Shown here: piece after piece, positions 1-5,423 of the stretch
Position numbering within the stretch: position 1 is the first letter of the stretch
How the letters are laid out: every line of letters begins with the position of its first letter
Origin: Spirochaetae bacterium HGW-Spirochaetae-9
GTDB lineage: Bacteria; Spirochaetota; Spirochaetia; Treponematales; Rectinemataceae
Length of the DNA: 5,482 nt
Assembly (NCBI GenBank): GCA_002839205.1
Contig: PGXP01000129.1
Location: 1-5,482 of the forward strand
Direction: 5' to 3'
Made by a program: the position numbers and the translations under genes
The notes under the pieces: model-generated
What the model saw: the letters and a program-made list of their open reading frames with translations, nothing else
Told to the model about the DNA's origin: nothing
Database searches by the model: none

Positions 1-1
1 T

Positions 2-136
2 CTTTTCGGCAGGAATGCGCGAGTTTTCCTGGATTTTGGGCTGGAAGGCTGGTCCTCCCTGTCGAAGCTCTACTTCCTGCGCGATCCCAGCTATGGCGGC
101 CTCATGATGGGAGCAGGCATCACCCTCAAGCTCTAG
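2..136 (+). CDS. C-terminal end of a possible outer-membrane beta-barrel protein (5' truncated)
   Basis: Only the last 44 codons are in the window, read in the frame that ends at the TAG at 134-136. The tail has alternating hydrophobic and polar residues with aromatic and glycine positions (RVFLDFGLEGWSS, then LYFLRDPSYGG, then MMGAGITLKL). This resembles the last strands of an outer-membrane beta-barrel, with a hairpin around RDPSYGG. The final residue is Leu and not the more usual Phe, so the assignment is an inference from pattern only. No family can be named from this fragment. It converges on the lipoprotein operon with a 28-nt gap. It could equally be the edge of a soluble beta-rich domain. 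Confidence 0.5.
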   Translation, partial: LFGRNARVFLDFGLEGWSSLSKLYFLRDPSYGGLMMGAGITLKL

Positions 137-164
137 CAGGGTTCAGAGCAGCAGCAAAACTGGC

Positions 165-1634
165 TCAGGGCAGGTTCGAGACGATGTCCTTCGCAAAAAC
201 CTGGTAACCCAGCTCCCTGAGGGCATTCCTTCGAGCCGAGCCCTCGTCGGCGGCTACTGCCTGCCGCGATTTGGCAACCGCGTAGAGGATACGGCCCGAG
301 GTTAAGTCGGCCACCTTCACCGATGCGCTCGCCTGAGCCACGAAGAAGCCCCCATCCAAATGTACCGAATCAATCCTGGCCGACCCCCAGACGAGACGAA
401 CCGTGCCAGGAGAAGCGAGGCTCCACGCCTGGGAAAGGATTCTCTCATCGGGCAGGCCTAGAAGGGAGGCATCGAGAGGAAGCGCCCTCACGGAGAAGCC
501 TTCCCTCGTCAGCCCCTCTATCAATCCCTCCTGCATGACCTTGCGCGTGGAAAGGGCTCCTGTCTCCTCGAAATCCAGGATAAAAACGCCCATCGGAAGG
601 CTGACGGCCGCCGATTCCACAATATAGGCGAGGCTGCCGCTCTTCGACAGGATCTCTTCCTCTAGAGCCGAGCGGATTGGGGCATACCTGCCCTCCAGCC
701 CTTCCAGGAGCTCAAGGGAAGACGACAGATCCAGCCTCAGCGTGATTTTCGCGCTTCCGACGAAGTCAGGCGCCGGCAGCCGCAGATCCGCTGTGCCCGA
801 GGCGTCGGTTATAAGGGATTCCGTCCTTGAGCCAATCTGGCCCGAAGGCAGCCTGCGCGGGTGGGCGACGAGGAGGGATGCGCCGGGAACAGGAGCCCTC
901 TGCCCTCCCCCACCGGCCATGAGCCTGATCGCTGGGATCTTCGCCGGCTTTTCCCCAAGCCAGGCTTTCACCTCGCCCCCGTCGCCGACAATGAATTCGA
1001 AACTCGACACTAGCGCGCGCGCCTTGTTGGCGTTTCTCTCAAGTTTTATCGCAGCGTTTTCCATATCGGAGCCCGAGGCCGCCGCCATAGCCTCAATGTA
1101 CTTGACGACAGCTTCGAAGGGCCGCCCCGAAGCCGCAAGTGCGTCGCCCTCGGCCTCAGGCCTCGCGACGGCATCGGTCTTTTCCTGGAACAAGGACGCG
1201 ATGCGGACCTTCTCCTTCTCGAGTTCGGCCGTGGCATAGCTCGCCAGAATATGGACAGTGACCGTGCCTGCTTCCCTATTGGTTTGCACAAATTTCTGTA
1301 TGATACGAAAACCTGCAAGCCTGTTGGACGACTCCGTCTCCACCGTCTGCCTGATCTCGGCCGAATAGGCATCGAAGGAGGCCCTGGCCGTGGCGTTCGT
1401 CCTCACGGTCACCGCAACGCCCATATAGTGCATGATGGACGCGATGAGGTTGGCGCTGGCATCATGCAACGCGGTTCCGATGTCGGCTTGCGTGGAGGAT
1501 CCCGAAAAATAGGTGTTGGAGCCGTCCGCTGGCGGCGTCGAGAGAACCCACTCCGGCACACCGGGGCTCGTCGCGCAGGAAGCGAGAAGAGCTAGGACCA
1601 GGATGCCTGCTGCAAGACCCCTATTCACGCTCAT
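165..1634 (-). CDS. Multidomain lipoprotein: LPP20-like N-terminus, CsgG/LpoB-like C-terminus
   Basis: A 489-aa predicted lipoprotein. The signal peptide has a short basic start (R5), a hydrophobic core (7-18) and the lipobox LASC with Cys20 as the lipidation site. Residues 27-150 start with a PEWV motif, then an Ala-rich helix (about 50-70) and a strand block ending near 133, a layout like LPP20-type lipoproteins. Residues 160-210 are helical and Ala-rich, possibly one TPR-like hairpin. Residues 247-302 (PVPGASLLVAHP, TDASGTADLRLP) look like an Ig/carboxypeptidase-regulatory-like beta domain. Residues 347-489 (GVFILDFEETG, a long helix, then VKVADLTSGRILY) match the style of the CsgG/LpoB/FlgT alpha-beta domain, where 'V.v.D..tG.il' is typical. 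The ATG at 1634 is chosen because it gives the signal peptide and overlaps the upstream gene's stop as ATGA, with GAGGG just before it. A reading frame extending upstream to 1847 lies inside the neighbour and lacks a signal. Likely envelope role; the exact function is unknown. Confidence 0.85.
   Translation of the reverse strand: MSVNRGLAAGILVLALLASCATSPGVPEWVLSTPPADGSNTYFSGSSTQADIGTALHDASANLIASIMHYMGVAVTVRTNATARASFDAYSAEIRQTVETESSNRLAGFRIIQKFVQTNREAGTVTVHILASYATAELEKEKVRIASLFQEKTDAVARPEAEGDALAASGRPFEAVVKYIEAMAAASGSDMENAAIKLERNANKARALVSSFEFIVGDGGEVKAWLGEKPAKIPAIRLMAGGGGQRAPVPGASLLVAHPRRLPSGQIGSRTESLITDASGTADLRLPAPDFVGSAKITLRLDLSSSLELLEGLEGRYAPIRSALEEEILSKSGSLAYIVESAAVSLPMGVFILDFEETGALSTRKVMQEGLIEGLTREGFSVRALPLDASLLGLPDERILSQAWSLASPGTVRLVWGSARIDSVHLDGGFFVAQASASVKVADLTSGRILYAVAKSRQAVAADEGSARRNALRELGYQVFAKDIVSNLP
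1631..1634 (-). other. ATGA start/stop overlap coupling two lipoprotein genes
   Basis: Read on the minus strand, ATGA contains the start codon of the 489-aa lipoprotein gene (1634-1632) and the TGA stop of the 220-aa lipoprotein gene (1633-1631). Such overlaps normally mean translational coupling and similar synthesis of the two products. A weak GAGGG lies at 1642-1638, within the upstream coding sequence. Confidence 0.85.
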
Positions 1635-2293
1635 TTTCCCTCGAAGAAATCCTTGGCCACGGTGCCCTGCACGAGGTCCATAGCCCGCTTCGTCTCTGTC
1701 GTGGGGGGCTCGCTCGCCGCCAGGCTCGCGAGCATCATGTCGAACTGCTCGTTGAGCATGTTCTTGGGAATAGTCCATAGCTGGATGACGCGATAGATCT
1801 GCTTGTCGGGCTTGTTGTTCGGCGTAAAGGTTTGGACCTTCACCCACCAGTCCGTATCCTTGCGGAATCCCGAATAGGTGGATTCAGCAACGCTCGCAAC
1901 GAACCTCTCGCCATAAACCCCGAAATTCTTGGAGTCGGCATTGGCCACGTTTGCGCCCTTGAAGGCATCCTTCACCCTCGTCGAAAGGTAGGAAGCCAGC
2001 TCGGTCTGCGCCTGCATCCGCTCGGCGAGAAGCTGGGCGCTCTGGAGGTTCTGACCTTCGAACTGGGCGATGAAGACGACAAAGCCCCTGTAATCGGCCA
2101 TCTTCTCCACTTCTTTCGATCCGCCGATGATGGCCGCTTCCACCCACTTGGGTGTCTTCACCTTATAGGCAGTGCCTTTGTCTTCGAGAAGAGCTTCGCC
2201 CTTCATGAGAGGAGGCTTGGTCGCGCAGGAGGCGACAAGAAGCAAAGCCGCAATGATTACAACCAGTCCCGATTTGACGCCCGTTTTTTTCAT
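1631..2293 (-). CDS. LPP20-like lipoprotein
   Basis: A 220-aa predicted lipoprotein. The N-terminus is basic (MKK, K7), followed by a hydrophobic stretch (10-21) and the lipobox VASC with Cys23 lipidated. A short linker leads to TPKWV at 47-51, the same P-x-W-V start found at 27-30 of the downstream product. A strand (FVVFIAQF, 71-78), a long Ala/Gln/Leu helix (about 80-110), and a second strand block (WWVKVQTF and IYRVIQLWTI, 149-175) follow. This order resembles the LPP20 domain seen in Helicobacter Lpp20 and Vibrio FlgP. The C-terminal 40 residues are helical. The start at 2293 is well supported by AAGGAGG five bases upstream. The stop overlaps the next gene's ATG by 4 nt. Mature protein should sit on a membrane facing the periplasm; the precise role is not visible. 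Confidence 0.85.
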   Translation of the reverse strand: MKKTGVKSGLVVIIAALLLVASCATKPPLMKGEALLEDKGTAYKVKTPKWVEAAIIGGSKEVEKMADYRGFVVFIAQFEGQNLQSAQLLAERMQAQTELASYLSTRVKDAFKGANVANADSKNFGVYGERFVASVAESTYSGFRKDTDWWVKVQTFTPNNKPDKQIYRVIQLWTIPKNMLNEQFDMMLASLAASEPPTTETKRAMDLVQGTVAKDFFEGK

Positions 2294-2298
2294 CCTAT

Positions 2299-2305
2299 CC
2301 TCCTT
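2299..2305 (-). promoter_or_regulatory. Strong Shine-Dalgarno site of the 220-aa lipoprotein gene
   Basis: The minus strand reads AAGGAGG followed by five bases and the ATG at 2293. This is a near-ideal ribosome binding site and fixes the start. It suggests this lipoprotein is made at a higher level than its two operon neighbours, whose sites are weaker. Confidence 0.85.
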
Positions 2306-2306
2306 G

Positions 2307-2325
2307 ATGCTTTTGGTATGCTTTT
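2307..2325. repeat. 8-bp direct repeat ATGCTTTT, 11-bp period, between lipoprotein genes
   Basis: ATGCTTTT occurs at 2307-2314 and again at 2318-2325, separated by GGT. On the minus strand this is AAAAGCAT repeated, just upstream of the ribosome binding site of the 220-aa lipoprotein gene, in the only non-coding gap of the operon (2294-2338). It may be a binding site or an mRNA element, or a chance duplication. Confidence 0.5.
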
Positions 2326-2338
2326 CTGCCAGCCGCTT

Positions 2339-3334
2339 TCACATTCCGCTGTTAAAGACGAAGGACCTGCCCCGCATGTAGACGAGATACATGTCAGGCA
2401 TGGCCGAGGCCAGGGCAGCCTCGTAGATGGCATCCTGCACCTTGGCCTTGTCCATAAAACCGAAAAGGGCTATGCGCGTTTCCCCTTGGGAAAATGACAA
2501 CTGCTCCACCTCGCGAAATTTCCGCGACAAAGCCTTTACAAACTGCGAGGCCTGCCTGGCGTCGGGAATCTTCTGGGCGATGAGCTCGTAGCGCAGGCCT
2601 CGCCGCATGGAAGCCGCCATGAGGGCCCTTGCCTGCTCTGTCACCCTCGGCATGGCCTGCCACAGGCTCGCGGCGATGGCGTTGGCGATAGCCGCATCGG
2701 CCGAAACGGGGCTGAAGGTAGCAGGGCTCATGAAGGCGATCGAGCCGAGGAGTGCGGCCGTAGAAGTCTCAAAGAGCTTCGTCGTTCCTTGGGCACTGCC
2801 TGAATACGAGCCCGGGAATCCCTCCCCGCTGGCCTTGAGATCGATTTCTATGTATATATCGGCGCTGAATTTTTGCGCTAGGTACTGAATCATATCGATG
2901 GAGCCGCCCGTTTCGGCCTGCCAGGCGTCCATTTGGTCGCGCTTGTTCCGCTCGATCTGATCAAAATCGATGACGGAGAGCCCCATCTTCTCGATGAGGT
3001 AGCGGTTGGCCTGGCTCACGGCTATCTTCGCAAAGCGGGAATCCAGCCCGGAATCGTCACCGTAGTAGACCATATAGCTGAGGCGGGACAGATAGTTCGA
3101 AAGGAAAGCCTCTTCTTCAGGGGTCAATGTTGCAGCCTGCGGACTGTTAGGCGGCTGCGGCTGCACAACGCCTGGTTGCTCGACGGGCTGAGGGGCTTCG
3201 CCTGCCCCCAGGACAAGGGTTTTTGCCCTGTCGTTTTCCACGTTCATTGGTGAGGTCGGCGGCGTAGAGCAGGAGACGACGAGGGCAGCGAGCAGGGTCC
3301 AATATGGAATCAACAGCCTTCGGCTTCTTTCCAT
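2339..3334 (-). CDS. Lipoprotein with CsgG/FlgT-like features, first gene of operon
   Basis: A 331-aa predicted lipoprotein. Basic residues (R3, R5, R6) precede a hydrophobic segment (7-20) and the lipobox VVSC, with Cys22 lipidated. Residues 46-70 are a Pro/Gln-rich linker, as expected for a tether across the periplasm. Residues 78-170 hold a helix, then the pattern A..QANRYLIEKMGLSVIDFDQI and the strand ADIYIEIDL, which resembles the CsgG/LpoB/FlgT fold (helix, 'G..viD...i', then a strand after 'aDi.'). Residues 186-245 are Ala-rich helices. Residues 247-328 form a second alpha-beta unit (RYELIAQKI, then TRIALFGF, then DMYLVYMRGRSFVF). The ATG at 3334 gives the signal peptide and has AGAGG at 3346-3342. 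An in-frame extension to 3661 would run through the promoter region and the opposing hsp33, so it is rejected. Family identity is by pattern only. Confidence 0.83.
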   Translation of the reverse strand: MERSRRLLIPYWTLLAALVVSCSTPPTSPMNVENDRAKTLVLGAGEAPQPVEQPGVVQPQPPNSPQAATLTPEEEAFLSNYLSRLSYMVYYGDDSGLDSRFAKIAVSQANRYLIEKMGLSVIDFDQIERNKRDQMDAWQAETGGSIDMIQYLAQKFSADIYIEIDLKASGEGFPGSYSGSAQGTTKLFETSTAALLGSIAFMSPATFSPVSADAAIANAIAASLWQAMPRVTEQARALMAASMRRGLRYELIAQKIPDARQASQFVKALSRKFREVEQLSFSQGETRIALFGFMDKAKVQDAIYEAALASAMPDMYLVYMRGRSFVFNSGM

Positions 3335-3367
3335 TGCTTTTCCTCTGTAGCGCTTGGTCGGTGAAGT

Positions 3368-3397
3368 ATTGTAAAAGTATGGCACAATCGAAGCCAA
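3368..3397 (-). promoter_or_regulatory. Candidate sigma70-type promoter for the lipoprotein operon
   Basis: On the minus strand, TTGGCT (3397-3392; 4 of 6 matches to TTGACA) is followed by an 18-nt spacer and TACAAT (3373-3368; 5 of 6 matches to TATAAT). Transcription would begin near 3361, leaving a leader of about 27 nt that contains the AGAGG site before the ATG at 3334. The local sequence is AT-richer than the flanks. The -10 half overlaps an inverted pair ATTGT (3368-3372) / ACAAT (3384-3388). Confidence 0.55.
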
Positions 3398-3429
3398 TTG
3401 CAAGTGCGAAATCCGGGTGCCAGTCCAGG

Positions 3430-3484
3430 CGCGCAAAGAGGCCCCAGGCTCGGCGCGCGCTTGACCCTTGCGCCTCCTTGCGCG
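3430..3484. repeat. Imperfect 12-bp inverted repeat plus 8-bp direct repeat at the hsp33 promoter
   Basis: The arm CGCGCAAAGAGG (3430-3441) pairs with CCTCCTTGCGCG (3473-3484) at 11 of 12 positions, with 31 nt between arms. Within the right side, CCTTGCGC occurs at 3466-3473 and 3476-3483, a direct repeat spaced one helical turn apart. The arms bracket the -35 element and fill the spacer up to the -10. This is a candidate operator. GC-rich sequence raises the chance of coincidental repeats. Confidence 0.5.
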
Positions 3485-3490
3485 TACATT
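3461..3490 (+). promoter_or_regulatory. Candidate promoter for hsp33, predicting a leaderless transcript
   Basis: TTGACC (3461-3466; 5 of 6 matches) is followed by an 18-nt spacer and TACATT (3485-3490; 4 of 6 matches). The usual start point seven bases after the -10 is 3497, exactly the A of the hsp33 ATG. No purine-rich ribosome binding site precedes that ATG (CCGCTC directly upstream), which fits a leaderless mRNA. Confidence 0.5.
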
Positions 3491-3496
3491 CCGCTC

Positions 3497-4468
3497 ATGG
3501 TACGAAAAGCGCTCAACGACCCCCCGCTCGAAGCCCATCTCGCAACCCTGAGCCCCGACGGGGTGACATTTTTCTCCATGGGACCCCGAAATGGGCAGAT
3601 CGAAATGCGAGGCCTCCTCATCCACGGCACGAGGGCGATCAGTCAGATGAGAGCCAACCACAGCCTCGGCCCCATAGAAACCATGACGCTCGGCAAGGGT
3701 CTCCTCTGCTCGGGTCTCATGGCTGCCCTCCTCAAGGATCCAGGTTCTATCATGTTGCGCATCGATGGCTCAGGTCCCGCTGAAGGCATGAGCGCGGAAG
3801 GGATCAAGGCTCCTTCAGGCCGCATCAGCGCGCGGGGTCGGCTTTTCCGGAATCCTCTGCCCCAGGAGGCCCTCGAAGCCGCATCTCCCATCGATCTCTT
3901 CGGTCCAGGCGTCCTCACCGTTACGCGCATGGAAGGCACTTCCCATCCCTTCTCCGGATCGATTCCCTTACGAAGTGGAAACATCAGCAAGGATCTCACC
4001 CGGTATTTTTTCGAGTCGGAGCAGACGAGGACGGCCATAGACTCGGGCATTTATTTCACCGAACAGGGCCGCGCATTCGGAGCCGGCGCCCTTCTCCTCC
4101 AGGCCCTACCCGGCGCGGACGATGATTTTCTCGCTGCGGCTGAATCGCTGCTTTCGCACCTTCCTCCCCTCGGCCTTTGGTTTGCCCAGGGTGGCACAAG
4201 GGACAACCTTATCGCCGCGGTGTTCGGCGAGGCAGGTGCCAGAAGGACAGCCGAAGCCGGATTCTCATTCGACTGCCCCTGCTCGCGCGAGCGATTTCTC
4301 GGCCATATGGCAGGGCTGGACAAGGCTGTCGTCGCCGACATCCTACAGAAAGGCCCCTGGCCTCTCGAAACCGAGTGCCATTATTGCTCTTCTATCTATT
4401 CCTACCAGAAGGCGGAGTTCGAAAAGGCTCTGCTGGCGCAGGGTCAGGATGGGAGCGGCCAGCGGTGA
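3497..4468 (+). CDS. hslO: Hsp33 redox-regulated chaperone
   Basis: A 323-aa cytoplasmic holdase chaperone. In the family, oxidation of four zinc-binding cysteines releases zinc, unfolds the C-terminus and exposes client-binding surface, protecting proteins during peroxide or hypochlorite stress. The signature is intact: CPC at 260-262, followed by SRERF, and CHYC at 294-297, with 31 residues between the pairs (30 in E. coli). The core also matches: IMLRIDGSGP (85-94), YFFESEQ (170-176) and GALLLQALPG (197-206). It is about 30 residues longer than E. coli Hsp33 (292 aa), mostly at the N-terminus (1-22) and near the C-terminus. The ATG at 3497 lacks a ribosome binding site but fits the predicted transcription start; a GTG at 3563 or the ATG at 3578 are less likely alternatives. 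The stop overlaps the next gene by four bases. Assignment is very secure. Confidence 0.95.
   Translation: MVRKALNDPPLEAHLATLSPDGVTFFSMGPRNGQIEMRGLLIHGTRAISQMRANHSLGPIETMTLGKGLLCSGLMAALLKDPGSIMLRIDGSGPAEGMSAEGIKAPSGRISARGRLFRNPLPQEALEAASPIDLFGPGVLTVTRMEGTSHPFSGSIPLRSGNISKDLTRYFFESEQTRTAIDSGIYFTEQGRAFGAGALLLQALPGADDDFLAAAESLLSHLPPLGLWFAQGGTRDNLIAAVFGEAGARRTAEAGFSFDCPCSRERFLGHMAGLDKAVVADILQKGPWPLETECHYCSSIYSYQKAEFEKALLAQGQDGSGQR
4465..4468 (+). other. GTGA overlap between hsp33 and the TtcA-like gene
   Basis: The GTG start of the tRNA thiolase gene (4465-4467) overlaps the TGA stop of hsp33 (4466-4468). GGGAG at 4451-4455, nine bases upstream and within hsp33, is a modest ribosome binding site. 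Translation is therefore likely coupled to hsp33. Confidence 0.8.
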
Positions 4469-5196
4469 AGAATGCCGAAACCCTTTTCGCCAAACTCGTC
4501 GAGATAGCCCTGCGGCGCTATGCGATGATAGAGGCCGGCGACCGCATCCTCATCGGTGTCTCGGGCGGAAAGGACTCGAGCTGCCTGGCCCGCGATCTCG
4601 CCATGAAACGCCAATGGTGGGACATTCCCTTCGAGATTGAAGCCTGCTTTATCGCTTCCGACATCAATGAAACGGGCATGGCCGAAAAAACCGACGACGC
4701 CTGGATCGCGGAGCGCATGGCCGAATGGGGCATTCCCTACAGGCGCATCGATGTGCCCATCGCAGGGAGACTCAAGGAAGGGGAGACGATGAACTGTTTC
4801 TGGTGCGCCACACAGCGCCGCACCGAACTGTCCCGTTATGCCAGGGCCAATGGCTTCAACAAGCTCGCCCTCGGGCATCACATGGATGACATCCTCGAAA
4901 CTCTCTTCATGAACATGATGCGCAAAGGGGAGTTCGCAACAATGCCTCCCGTCATGAAATACGACAACTACCCTCTCACGGTAATACGCCCTCTTGCCCT
5001 CTGCGAGGAGCGCCAGGTAATTGCCTGTGCTTCCGAACTCGGCTTTGTCTCCCATACCTGCACTTGCGGCTTCAACCTTGATGGAGCCCGCAAGAACACA
5101 CGCAGACTCATCGAAGGTCTCACCGGCGGCTCCAGCCTCGCCAAACGCAACATCTTCAAATCGATGAGCCAGATCAAGCCGGAGTACCTGGCATAG
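4465..5196 (+). CDS. ttcA: TtcA-like PP-loop tRNA 2-thiolation enzyme
   Basis: A 243-aa cytoplasmic ATP-pyrophosphatase. TtcA enzymes adenylate C32 of certain tRNAs and replace the oxygen with sulfur, using a [4Fe-4S] cluster. Visible motifs: the PP-loop SGGKDS (33-38) after GDRILIGV, the CFWC pair (111-114) followed by ATQRRTELSRYA, the GHHMDD motif (137-142) with ILETLFMNM, and IRPLALC near 174-180. A third cysteine site, THTCTCGF style, gives Cys199 and Cys201; E. coli TtcA has CNLC at the equivalent place, containing the third cluster ligand. It lacks the C-terminal tail of the 311-aa E. coli protein. The GTG start at 4465 is preferred because residues 7-24 align with the conserved helix before the PP-loop; starting at Met21 would lose it. 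Family certain; exact tRNA substrate (C32 or another position) is inferred. Confidence 0.87.
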   Translation: MKNAETLFAKLVEIALRRYAMIEAGDRILIGVSGGKDSSCLARDLAMKRQWWDIPFEIEACFIASDINETGMAEKTDDAWIAERMAEWGIPYRRIDVPIAGRLKEGETMNCFWCATQRRTELSRYARANGFNKLALGHHMDDILETLFMNMMRKGEFATMPPVMKYDNYPLTVIRPLALCEERQVIACASELGFVSHTCTCGFNLDGARKNTRRLIEGLTGGSSLAKRNIFKSMSQIKPEYLA

Positions 5197-5282
5197 AGGC
5201 GGGCGGAAACGCGGACGGACAAATTTGCTTCAGAAAAGATTTCAGAGTATTTTACACCTACATTCTATATATGGAGGTTTGC
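5197..5282. promoter_or_regulatory. AT-rich intergenic gap with possible weak promoter
   Basis: The first 22 bases are GC-rich, and from 5219 composition shifts sharply to AT. TTGCTT (5225-5230; 3 of 6) and TATTTT (5248-5253; 4 of 6) lie 17 nt apart and could form a weak promoter for the small-peptide and pirin genes. No GC-rich hairpin with a T-run follows the ttcA stop, so a factor-independent terminator is not seen and read-through is possible. Confidence 0.3.
5273..5277 (+). promoter_or_regulatory. Shine-Dalgarno site of the 46-codon gene
   Basis: GGAGG lies five bases before the ATG at 5283, a strong, well-spaced ribosome binding site. It is the main argument that this very short reading frame is translated. 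Confidence 0.75.
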
Positions 5283-5423
5283 ATGAGAACAAACGATACC
5301 GAAAAGAAAAAAACCAAATCCGAGGAAGACAAAGTCGCTCTCGAAAAATGCACCGAACCACACAGCAGTGAGACTTCACGACCTGACAAGGAAGAGGCTC
5401 CCTGCGACGAAGGAGTGAAATGA
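5283..5423 (+). CDS. Small highly charged peptide, 46 aa, unknown function
   Basis: I do not recognise this product. It starts MRTNDTEKKKTK and ends CDEGVK. About half of its residues are charged (8 Lys, 2 Arg, 9 Glu, 4 Asp), with two cysteines (23 and 41) and almost no hydrophobic clusters, so it is probably intrinsically disordered, without a membrane segment or signal peptide. Support for translation comes from GGAGG five bases upstream and from the ATGA overlap of its stop with the start of the next gene. It could be a real small protein, or a leader whose translation opens the downstream start. Its first codons are A-rich, unlike the GC-rich neighbours. Confidence 0.6.
   Translation: MRTNDTEKKKTKSEEDKVALEKCTEPHSSETSRPDKEEAPCDEGVK
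5410..5415 (+). promoter_or_regulatory. Shine-Dalgarno site of the pirin-like gene
   Basis: AAGGAG, followed by four bases and the ATG at 5420, lies inside the end of the small-peptide gene. It supports the ATG at 5420 as a genuine start and allows coupling to translation of the small peptide. Confidence 0.7.

Noticed and set aside
146..166. Possible bulged hairpin between the convergent genes (GAGC-AG-CAG, loop, CTG-GCTC)
   Set aside because: The stem is short with a two-base bulge, there is no T-run on either strand, and it overlaps the lipoprotein stop, so it is not a convincing terminator.
742..1239. 165-codon open frame on the plus strand
   Set aside because: It is antisense to the well-supported lipoprotein gene, has no ribosome binding site that I can see, and its product has no recognisable features.
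1635..1847. In-frame N-terminal extension of the 489-aa lipoprotein gene
   Set aside because: It lies wholly within the 220-aa lipoprotein gene, is rich in Arg, Gly and His as out-of-frame GC-rich sequence usually is, and would bury the signal peptide.
1832..2497. 221-codon open frame on the plus strand
   Set aside because: It spans the antisense of two lipoprotein genes and their gap. The product looks like reverse-complement shadow (many His, Gly, Leu) with no motif or ribosome binding site.
3335..3661. In-frame N-terminal extension of the 331-aa lipoprotein gene
   Set aside because: It crosses the divergent promoter region and the antisense of hsp33, and would place the lipoprotein signal 109 residues inside the protein.
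4444..5055. 203-codon open frame on the minus strand
   Set aside because: It is antisense to the TtcA-like gene, whose catalytic motifs are clear.
5206..5215. GCG-GAAA-CGC mini-hairpin after the ttcA-like gene
   Set aside because: The stem is only three base pairs and no T-run follows; it is too weak for a terminator.
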